Positions 30,839 to 39,131 of a DNA stretch of 64,000 bases are shown here, piece by piece. Made by a program: the position numbers and the translations under genes. Every line of letters starts with the position of its first letter. The stretch's first letter is position 1. The stretch is from Emiliania huxleyi CCMP1516 (lineage: Eukaryota; Haptophyta; Isochrysidales; Noelaerhabdaceae): the NCBI RefSeq assembly GCF_000372725.1, contig NW_005198091.1, positions 604,193-668,192 of the forward strand. Reading direction: 5' to 3'. Under the pieces are notes generated by a model. The model searched no databases and was not told the origin of the DNA. It saw only the letters and a program-made list of their open reading frames with translations.

Positions 30839-31856
30839 CTAGAAGCCCGCGCGGCCGCCGGCGGTGGTCTGGATCGGATCGGCGGAGATGCCGGCGGCGA
30901 CGAGGGCGAGCGCGAGGGCCGCGATGACGCCGCCGACGATGAGGGTGAAGGTCTGCTCACTCTGCGCGTCGATCTCGACCAGCTTTTGGCAGACGGCGGA
31001 GCGAGTGCCCGTCGAGTCGCAGTCGAGGATGCGGTAGACCCACGTCCCGGGCGAGCAGGTGTCGTCGATGAAGGTGTAGTCGCCTCCGCCGGGGCCCTTG
31101 GTCCTGAGCGGCGCGAAGCTCTCGAACGACTCGAGGTCGGCGAAGGCATCGGTGCCTGCGGAGCAGAGGCGGGGCTGGGGCGGCACGCGGCGGGGGCAGG
31201 CTGCCGAGGAGGAGCCCGGGAGGAGGGCACCTCCCTGTCGCCGCTGCACGATGAAGCCGGCGTTGCCCTCCTCGTTGCCGGTGGACCACTTCAGCTCCAC
31301 CTCGTCCTCGGACAGGATCTTTGACTTGAGGCCGCCGCCTGGCGGCAGAGGCGGGCCGGGCGTGAGGCGGCGCGGCGAGGGAGGCGTCTGGAGGGGGAGG
31401 AGGCCGCGCGCCAGCGCCGAGCTCCGCCGCCTGCGGGTCCATCGCGTACGGGTCGAGCTGCTTCGCCTGCGCCGCCTGCCGCGCCTTGCGCTCCTTGCGC
31501 TCGCGGTCCGCGCGGGCAATCGCCTCGGCGTCCACTTTCATCCACGGCGCAAACTCGACACCCGTCTCGGAGCGCATGCCACGCACGACCCGCTTCGCGC
31601 CCTCCGACAGCTCCTGCGTCTGCGTCACGACGTTCCCCTCTGCGTCCACCAGCTCCTCTGCGTCCTGCATCGCGAGAAACTCCTCCTCGCTCATCTCGTC
31701 CGACATCCGCACGCGCGCCGCGGCAAGGCGCAGGCCGGAGAAGGCAGCAGCTGGGGCCGCGCCGGCGGGCTGCAGCGCAGGACGCGGCGCGGCGCCGGCC
31801 GCGGAGAGTGTGTAGCCGACGGAGGCGGAGGAGGAGAACACGACGGCGAAGAGCAT
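30839..31856 (-). CDS. Plastid-targeted single-helix membrane protein
   Basis: Exon 1 runs 31856 to 31418 (or 31412) and exon 2 31338-30839; they join in phase 1 across a GC-AG intron into about 312 residues. The N-terminus is a signal peptide (MLFAVVFSSSASVGYTLSAA) followed by APAAAFSGLRLAAARVRM. A|AFSGLR is the aromatic-plus-one site of bipartite leaders in algae with red-derived secondary plastids. A conserved acidic/charged part follows, then a fibronectin-like stretch (VELKWSTGNEEGNAGFIVQR, GTWVYRILDCD), and one membrane helix near the C-terminus (TLIVGGVIAALALALVAAGI). I do not know its function; it probably sits in a thylakoid or envelope membrane. Confidence 0.7.
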
Positions 31857-31865
31857 GCCTAGTGA

Positions 31866-33131
31866 ATGCAAATCCCGCGGAAGATACCCATAAAATTCGC
31901 ATTTTTAGAAGAAACAGCCGGAACGGCACGCGGCAGCGACGTCTCAGAACAGGTCGGGGTGCCACATGGGGCACACCACAGGCGTATTCTAGAGGGGGAA
32001 AAGAAACGGGGAATGAGGGGCCCCGCCACGAGAAGTGCGTTCTGGGGATGCAGAGCGTGCAAGGCGGCTAGGGATGAGGCCACAAAAGAGGCGCGCGAGG
32101 CAAGGAGGAGACGCGGGGAACTGACAGACTGGGACGACTGGAAACAAGAAGACAGTGAGCCACCACAGGCGTCGTTGGCGCACATACTGAGCGGCAGCTG
32201 CGCTGGAAATAAGGAAGAGGCGCGTCACTTCATGCGGAAGCTCGACAAACACACAGCGAGGGCGACAGCAAGAGTTGAACGGGAGGCGCCGGACTCAAAA
32301 GACACCGCCACATTCCTGAGACGAGCGAGGGCAGCCTCCTTAAAGGCGAAAGGGTCTAGATTTGGAGCGCTCGCCGAAGAGGAGTACGACAAAATAGCGC
32401 CCGTGATTGCCTGCACGCTACCCGCACTCACGGACTCCATACCCGAAAGAAAGAGAAGGGAGCTCGCGGGAGAGGTGACGAGTGAACTACAGGTAGTGGG
32501 GAAGGCAGCCTCGATTGCCATACAGACATGGGTGCGAAACAACGACAAGACCAAGGCACGGGCAGAGGAACGAGAGAAGAATATAGGGTGGATAAAGCGC
32601 CTGTTCACGGCATGGAGGGTGAGCCACACCGAACGTACCGAGCGAAGAGCCGAGCGGAAGGAGGACGGGGAAGATGACTCCGAGGACGACGAACCAGTGG
32701 AAATCCAGTTGTCAGATGTCACGATGCATCCAAAGGGGACCCCAGCGCCGGCATCATCCGTAGAGGCACGAGTGTTCGAAGAGAGAGTGGACCTGAGCAA
32801 CAACATGACCTGTAGGCAAATGATCGGAGTGGGAGTCAGAAACGTGGTCCTTGCGCGAGGGGAGCTCGATAGACTCGAGGGGCCAGGATACGCCGCGAGG
32901 AGGACGGAGTTGCGCCGAAAGGCGAAAGAAGCCGCGAGAACAAGGGACCGGCAGGCGGCGGCGTCACAGGACGAGGCAGAAGGGAACGACGCGACAGAGG
33001 AGGAAATGACAAGGGAGAGAACGACGAGAGTGGGACGACCGCGAGGTGGCATGAAGGTTGCAGCGAGAATCGGAGAGAGACTGCGAAGAGAGATAGGAAG
33101 AGGCAGACTCCCTAGGGTGGGCGACGGCTAG
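31866..33131 (+). pseudogene. LINE-like element reading frame, 5'-truncated
   Basis: A 421-codon frame, less GC-biased than its neighbours and Arg/Glu/Lys-rich, ends in IGRGRLPRVGDG just before the element's conserved 3' end. The first ~28 codons (to 31950) come from an older copy of the same family that served as insertion target, so the frame is a chance fusion. A Cys pair (FWGCRACKAARDE) near codon 60 might be a remnant zinc knuckle. No reverse transcriptase or nuclease motif is visible; the enzymatic part would lie in the missing 5' region. Confidence 0.5.
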
Positions 33132-33224
33132 CGCACCACACACCTCTCCTTAAAATCCCTGTGTGGTGGCGGCGTGCCGTCCTCCCATCCCTCCCTTGGG
33201 TTGTCTGTTTTCTTTCTTTCTTTT
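31951..33224 (+). mobile_element. LINE-like retroelement with target duplication, nested in an older copy
   Basis: ACGTCTCAGAAC occurs directly before (31939-31950) and after (33225-33236) this segment. The segment ends in a T-rich (TTTC)n tail, as made by target-primed reverse transcription. The 3' end (about 33091-33224, from AGGAAGAGGCAGACTCC to CCCTTGGGTTGTCTG and the tail) recurs at 37118-37190, 37934-38062 and 38886-39032. The two flanks, read together without the insert, match the interior around 32940-33100, so the insertion landed in an older family member. Confidence 0.8.
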
Positions 33225-33236
33225 ACGTCTCAGAAC

Positions 33237-33420
33237 GAGGCCGAGGAGAGCGATGAGTCAGAGGATGAAACAGCAGGAGAGAGAACGACGAGAGTGGGAA
33301 GAACGCCAGCCAGGTGGCATCATGAAGGTTGGTTGCATGCAGTGAGAATCGGAGAGAGAGAATCAGCGAGGGACTGCGAAGAGAGCAACCCTTTTCCTGG
33401 CTCACAAGCTAAAGATGTTC
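33237..33420 (+). repeat. 3' part of the older, interrupted LINE-like copy
   Basis: Diverged match to 32975-33110 (shared GAGAGAACGACGAGAGTGGG), continuous with 31890-31950 on the other side of the younger insertion. Confidence 0.7.
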
Positions 33421-34346
33421 ACGGGCCCCCACAGGGAGGGCCCTTGCCGAAACCCGGGCAAAGCACTGGCCGCCACGCGCAGGAGCGGCTACACAAGTCC
33501 ACACTCGACTCTCGAGTCGCACGGTCCGCCTCGCTTGAACGGCTGCTTCCACAGGAGGTGCAAAAACCGCCGCGCTCCACGCCCAGCTACAGCCTGGCCA
33601 CCCCGCGCGGACACGGGGCGCTCCATAGCCCGACTCGACTGCCCGGCCGCTCACACACCGCCTCGGCCGCCCACGCCGACGCACAGACCCACCTGCGCCC
33701 GGCGGTGACGCGTGCTCTCAAAGGGGCGCGTTTTCTTTTGTTTATCGCCAGTCCGAACCTGTGTCGAGCCTGTCTGCTGTGAGAGAGAGTTGTTTTGTTT
33801 AAATTCTTTTGGAGTGCTCGGGCACAAGGTGCGACAATAGCACGCACACTAGGCGACACAGGCACCCCCATGGGTTCATGTGGCCGAGCTTGAGGCCGCC
33901 TGCCGCTTGCTTGTTCTTGACCAGGTACATACTTGCTTAACACGGTCACACACCGACTCGCGACTGCAACCCCGAGGCGAAAAAAAACATTAGAGACACA
34001 CCCCTGCTGCTCTTTGAGCTCACACACGCCTACGACAATCGTGCTGCCGGCGCGGACGCGGGGGCCGTAAACTTAATTAGCTTTTGAGAGCTGCATATGT
34101 ACAACACGTTCAAGTGAATTATTCAAGAAACAGTAGACAAAACTTCTCCAACTCCATCTCATGCATATCTTGCCCCCCCCCCCCCCCCGTGTATCGTGTG
34201 CATGGGCCGGGGGGTGAGCGGATCTCTCACACCGAGACACACCCTGCTGCGTGTCAGCTCGCCCCTCCGCCTCCAAGTGCGAGGGGGCCTCCACGCGAGC
34301 AAGGGTGAAGGAGGGTGGGCGCCACAGCGCCGCGCCCGCAGCCTCT
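33421..34346. other. Intergenic
   Basis: Contains the 26-bp segment shared with 22769-22794 (33760-33785) followed by TTTAAATTCTTTTGG, and a run of 18 or more C at 34176-34195. No gene is supported. Confidence 0.5.
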
Positions 34347-36944
34347 CTACCAGTGGAACGAGCCGTCCGCCGCAGTGTGCTCCGCCAGCATGGACTGCCC
34401 GGCGGTCAGGGCGTCGAAGGCCTCCCTCTCGAGGGCGAGCAGCTTGCGCCCCTGCACCTCAACGTCGGCCGAGCCCCAGAAGGACCCCTGCGCCCAGCCG
34501 GCCACGCACTTGGTCACCCAGCCGGGGAGCATGTCGATCACGTGCGCCGCGCGAGGGGACGCCACAGCGACGGCGGCGCGGAGCACGGCGCGCCAGTCCG
34601 CCTGCGCCTTGCCCTCGATGCCCGACGCGGAGGAGGTGAAGCCGACGCGCATCGAGCCCGCCGAAGTGCCGTCCGCGCCGCCCTGGCGGCCGAGCGCCAT
34701 CTGGCCGAGCGCCGTCTCGCGTGCGAGCCGCGAGGCGGTCGAGAAGAGGACACCGAGCGGGATCTCCGCCTCGAGCGAGGCGGGAGGGTGGGCGACGTAC
34801 GAGACGGACGAGCGCGTGTACGTGCCGACCAGGTCGGCGTCGGCCGCGCGCACGGTCCAGGCAAACGCGCTTCCGGCCTCGAGGTCCGCCTTGGCCGCCT
34901 CGGCCACCGCCTTGAGCTGCGAGAGGTCGTACGATCCTCCGATGGGCGCGCCGTCCACGGCGACGTCGACCTGCTGCAGCGCCGACCACGCCACCTTCAC
35001 GAGGCGCTTGAGGGTGCCGACGACGGCCTGCGTCCGCTCCTCGCCGGCCGACTCGTGCGACGCGGCGAGCAGGTCGCGCAGCACCGCCATCGCGTCGTCC
35101 GCCACCTGCTGCAGCGGCTTACTCTGGCCCGCGAGGACGCCGTTGAGGGCGGTGAGCACGTCCGGCGCCGCAGTCGACGCCTCGCCGCTCGCCATCGCGT
35201 CGACGAGCGCGTTCAGCTCGGGGGTGAGCAGGATCGTGCGCAGGTCGGCCGCCGAGGCGAAGGCCTTGTCAATCGCCGGCGCGGTCGCGTCGAGGAGGCA
35301 GCGGTAGATGCCCGACAGCCGGGCGGTCGGGGAGCGGTCCTGCACGCAGGCGGTGACGGCGGCGGCGTCGCCGACTCCCTCGCGGGAGATTAGCTCGAGG
35401 TCGAGAGCGACGAGGCCGTCCCAGAGGAAGGAGAGCACGTCTGGGAAGCCGGGCGGGCGCAGGGCGTCGAGCTTGTTGACGATGCCCCAGATAAGGTCCA
35501 GCTTGTTTGCCCACGCGTCGAGCAGGCAGGAGAGCGTCTCGGACGCGGGGACGCTGCCCGACGTGTCGAAGGCCTCGAGGGCCGTCGCCGCGCAGGCAAC
35601 CGACTTGTGCACGTTCTCGACACCGAGCGCGTCGAGCACGAGATTCGCGCCTGCCGAGTCGCACTGCACCTCCCACCACGGCGCATCCTGCACCGACTTG
35701 ATCTCGAGGGCCACCTCACCCTTGCCGGCGGCCGCGGCGGCTGAGCCGGCGGCGGGCGCGGCGCGGAAGGAGAGCTGGCGAGCTCCGCAGCCGGAGACGC
35801 GGAGGGAGGCGTCGGCGTGCCCACCCCACCGCGCCTTGGCGACGTGGCCGTCGATGAGCAGGGTGGGGGACGTGCCGCCGATGGTGAGGGTCGAGTTGGT
35901 TCGCGAGGCTGGGCCGGCGACCACGTTGGCGAGGGTGAGCTCGGCGCGGTCGCCCGCCACGCTCAGCGAGGGCGAGGTGGAGAAGGTGAGCGGCACGGAC
36001 TGGCCGTGCGCCTCGGAGGTGACGGGTAGGGTCAGGAGTCCGGATTTCTCGAGCGCGAAGAGCGCCTCGTTGATGGTCCACGGCGTCACGGTGGCGATGA
36101 GCTGCTGCGAGCGGTGCTCCACCGGCGGGGCGCTCGGGAGAGCGGTCGGCGCGTAAGGATAGGAGCGCGCGCCCACCGCCGGCGGCGAGGAGAGGACGGT
36201 AAGGATGTCGATGACCCACGCGGGCTTCTTGTATCCGATGGAGGTGACGTCGGCGTCGAGCATGAGGTGGCCGGCGCGGGGAAGGACCGTTGCGAGCGGC
36301 TCGCCGAGCGGCAGGTGGTGCAGCGGCAGGTGGTGAAGGACGTCGCCAAGCGTGCCGATGACCTTGCCAACCTTCTTCTTGGCGATCCGGTTGGTCACCT
36401 TGCCGATGACGCCGGTGATCATGTTTGCAAAGAGGGAGACGCCCTTAAATTCGTGCAGCTGGATGTTGCGCATCTGGAAGTTTGTGTTGACGTAGCGTGC
36501 CGCCAAATCGGGCACGCCGCGAGCCGCGCCGAGCGAGATGAGCATCGTGATCTCAGAGTCGTACAGCTCGGCGGAGAAGGAGGCGTCCATCGGGTCGTAG
36601 CACATGAAGGTGCAGCCGGCCTGCTTGGCGAGGGAGCTGCCCTCTGCGTGCGCCGAGATGCCCGACACCTTGACGAGCAGGCCGTCGGGCTGGTTGCGCA
36701 CGGAGATGCCGCCGACCGAGCAGCGCGACAGGGCGAAGGACTTGACGTCGATAGCGACCGGGCCCTCCTCGATAGACTCGTGGCCGAGCAGCTTATCCAT
36801 CGGGATCCCGCAGACCACGTCGGCGATGACGGGCTTCAGGCCGGCTTCGACGGCGCCCATGAGCGAGTCGGTGGCCCACACGCGGGCGTTCGAAGGCGTG
36901 GCTGCCGCAGCGGGCGCAGACAGGAGGAGGGCGGATGCGAGCAT
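34347..36944 (-). CDS. Secreted BPI/LBP-like lipid-binding protein
   Basis: A single frame of 865 residues starting with a signal peptide (MLASALLLSAPAAAATP). The segment IDVKSFALSRCSVGGISVRN, followed by PDGLLVKVSGISAHAEG and FSAELYDSEITMLISLG, has the alternating pattern of the N-terminal BPI/LBP/CETP barrel. PWTINEALFALEKSGLLTL resembles the start of the second barrel. The remaining ~450 residues are mostly helical and not recognised. BPI-fold proteins hold phospholipid or lipopolysaccharide in a hydrophobic groove; in protists their role is unknown. The family call rests on pattern similarity. Confidence 0.55.
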   Translation of the reverse strand: MLASALLLSAPAAAATPSNARVWATDSLMGAVEAGLKPVIADVVCGIPMDKLLGHESIEEGPVAIDVKSFALSRCSVGGISVRNQPDGLLVKVSGISAHAEGSSLAKQAGCTFMCYDPMDASFSAELYDSEITMLISLGAARGVPDLAARYVNTNFQMRNIQLHEFKGVSLFANMITGVIGKVTNRIAKKKVGKVIGTLGDVLHHLPLHHLPLGEPLATVLPRAGHLMLDADVTSIGYKKPAWVIDILTVLSSPPAVGARSYPYAPTALPSAPPVEHRSQQLIATVTPWTINEALFALEKSGLLTLPVTSEAHGQSVPLTFSTSPSLSVAGDRAELTLANVVAGPASRTNSTLTIGGTSPTLLIDGHVAKARWGGHADASLRVSGCGARQLSFRAAPAAGSAAAAAGKGEVALEIKSVQDAPWWEVQCDSAGANLVLDALGVENVHKSVACAATALEAFDTSGSVPASETLSCLLDAWANKLDLIWGIVNKLDALRPPGFPDVLSFLWDGLVALDLELISREGVGDAAAVTACVQDRSPTARLSGIYRCLLDATAPAIDKAFASAADLRTILLTPELNALVDAMASGEASTAAPDVLTALNGVLAGQSKPLQQVADDAMAVLRDLLAASHESAGEERTQAVVGTLKRLVKVAWSALQQVDVAVDGAPIGGSYDLSQLKAVAEAAKADLEAGSAFAWTVRAADADLVGTYTRSSVSYVAHPPASLEAEIPLGVLFSTASRLARETALGQMALGRQGGADGTSAGSMRVGFTSSASGIEGKAQADWRAVLRAAVAVASPRAAHVIDMLPGWVTKCVAGWAQGSFWGSADVEVQGRKLLALEREAFDALTAGQSMLAEHTAADGSFHW

Positions 36945-37117
36945 GTTGATGAGGCGGCGGGACTGAGGCTCCCGAAAAGCTGCTTCAAGCGCTCCTTGAG
37001 GCCGAGGAGAGATGGAGTCACGCCCTTATTTTTCCTTTTGCCGACAACGAGGGATATACCGCGTTGGTGTCCAGTCCGAGCCTGGCTGTTCTTCACCTTC
37101 CTACATACATACATACA

Positions 37118-37190
37118 GGGATAGGAAGAAGCAGACGCCCAGGGGGTAACATGGGGACGGCCGGCTAGCACCACACCTTTCTTTCTCACC
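37118..37190 (+). repeat. LINE-like 3' end, fragment
   Basis: GGATAGGAAGAAGCAGACGC and GGCTAGCACCACACC match the family 3' end, which breaks off before the T-rich tail. Confidence 0.65.
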
Positions 37191-37933
37191 TGCCTGCCCG
37201 ACGCGCGACGGCAGCTGGGGCGGCTGGGTTCCCGTCGGCAAGGGCCTCTGGGGAGTACAAGAGACTAGCACAGGGCGGGCGGGTGGGGAAACGCGCAGCG
37301 AGGGAGACTCTCCCTCGGACAGCTCGGCTGCACCTTGCCCCTTGGTGCTCTCCGCGGCAACGCCGTTATCGGTAAAGTTGAGCGTGAAAGGATTGCGAGG
37401 AAAAGTAAATGGCGACGTGTACCTTTCCACGGAACGTCGCCGCTTGACGTTGTATCTCCTTCGTTCGCATTTTGGGCGGCCATCGCCACACAGCACACTC
37501 CCTAGCTCATCAACTGGCGACCCTGACGGGTCGCCAGCCGATCGTCATGAGTATGGCGAGGCTTTGGCGAACTTGTGGATAACCAATCCACATGGTCGTC
37601 ACGACCAACAAAATAGAAGAGGGGGGAATCAATGCCAAAGGTCTGAGACCCCTGGGCGCCGGCCCGCGGCCTGGTTAGGACCGCGGGCGGGCGCACCCAA
37701 CCCCTCAGCTACCTGGCAAAGGCCGATCGTTCCCAGCAGCCTGAGTTTATCCTGACTGCCCGATCGCACCTTGGCCCAAACCGAAGACTCATTGCCACTG
37801 TCTCTGGTAACGGCGATCTCCACGCCACGCGGTGAGTGCCACTGCCCCAAATAAATTGTAGCATCTCAGATTGACCGCAAGGGGAGCCCCGGGTACTCTT
37901 TACACTTTAGCTGTACTCGTCTAGGCAGGGTTT

Positions 37934-38062
37934 GCGAAGATATAGGAAGTGGTAGACGCCCAAGGGTGGGAGACGGCTAGCACCACACTTCTCTAAATAA
38001 AATCCCGGGTGGCGGCGTGCCGTCCATCCCTCCCTTGGGTTGTTGGCTGTTTTCTTTCTTTT
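37934..38062 (+). repeat. LINE-like 3' end copy
   Basis: From GCGAAGATATAGGAAG to CCTCCCTTGGGTTG and a TTTTCTTTCTTTT tail. Same order as 33091-33224, with small gaps. Confidence 0.8.
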
Positions 38063-38885
38063 GAGACTACCCGCGTTAGGCTGTATGTTCTATGTATGTT
38101 TCCTCTCGCACGCCGCCTCGTTTCTTGTCCGTGTTTCTCTACAGCACCCTCTCGTTTCCTCTCTCGTTTCCGGGGAAACCATCAATCACATTTTCCGGGC
38201 TCTGAGCCGAGTCTGAGGCTGGTTTGCCATTGCGCATTGGGCCCAAAATAAGCCGAACGAACCGGCAAAAATCCCCGGTGTTTTGCGGGCATACCTGAAA
38301 ACCCCGGGTTTACCTGGAAAATACCAGGTAATTTTGCCGGTTTCCTCGAGTTTGCCTCAGATTTTGCCCCAGACGCAGACCAGCTCTCAGCACTCAGGCA
38401 GGACTCCAGGGAAACTCGAGAGTTGCCGGAATGGAGCACCAAACACCCTCTGGTTTCCATGGAAATTTCCGGAAACGCAAAGTGCTGGGGACCTCTGGTT
38501 TCCCTCTGGGTTGCCGGAAACTCTCATACAGGCCAATACCCGCGGCGCCGCGGGCCTAGAAAGAAGGCCCGCGGAGGCTGCGGGACATTGAGGCCGGTTC
38601 ACATTGCTTCACACAAACGCAAAACAAACAAACGTCTCGTCTCGCGCGCGCGTGAACAGCAACAGGGCTCCAGGCCCCAAATTACGTGTGAGTGTTAGAG
38701 TTGTTTGGTATTGCTAAAAATCTCTCTCTCAAACGCACAATCCCACCCCTGCTTCAAAGAGATCAGACATCGCAGACTGTGAGAGTAAAGAGAGAAAGAA
38801 AACAGTAGGCCCCTGGCGAGGTACTTCCAGCCTGCTGTGGGAACAGCTGACGCAGTCTCGCCGAGGCTCGCCCCAGCAGGCGTGG

Positions 38886-39032
38886 AAAGAAAGAAAGAAA
38901 GAAAGAAAACACACAACCCAAGGGAGGGATGGGAGAACGGCACGCCGCCACCACACAGGGATTTTAAGGAGAGGAGTGTGGTGCGCTAGCCGTCGCCCAC
39001 CCTGGGGAGTCTGCCTCTTCGTATCTCTTTTC
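38886..39032 (-). mobile_element. Short LINE-like insertion with 10-bp target duplication
   Basis: GCAGGCGTGG occurs at 38876-38885 and 39033-39042, directly bordering this 147-bp segment. On the minus strand it is the family 3' end, finishing in (TTTC)n at 38886-38908. It is thus a heavily 5'-truncated insertion. It ends 99 bp before the eIF2D start codon. Confidence 0.85.
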
Positions 39033-39060
39033 GCAGGCGTGGGAGTACCTCGCCGGGGGC

Positions 39061-39131
39061 TGCCGAATTCTTTCGGAAAACGGCCTGCCCGCCTCGCTCG
39101 TCGCTCTGCTCGCAGCCCGCAGCCCGGCTCC
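39061..39131 (+). promoter_or_regulatory. Candidate core promoter element of eIF2D
   Basis: TGCCGAATTCTTT (39061-39073) lies 66 bp before the ATG. The same 13 bases occur at 22798-22810 upstream of separase. Confidence 0.4.

Larger units (their letters stand above)
36945..38875. other. Long intergenic region with LINE-like 3' ends
   Basis: Holds two truncated 3' ends of the LINE-like family (37118-37190 and 37934-38062), a CATA microsatellite (37102-37118) and a GGAAA/CCGG-rich stretch (38260-38540) of imperfect short repeats. No gene is supported. Confidence 0.5.
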
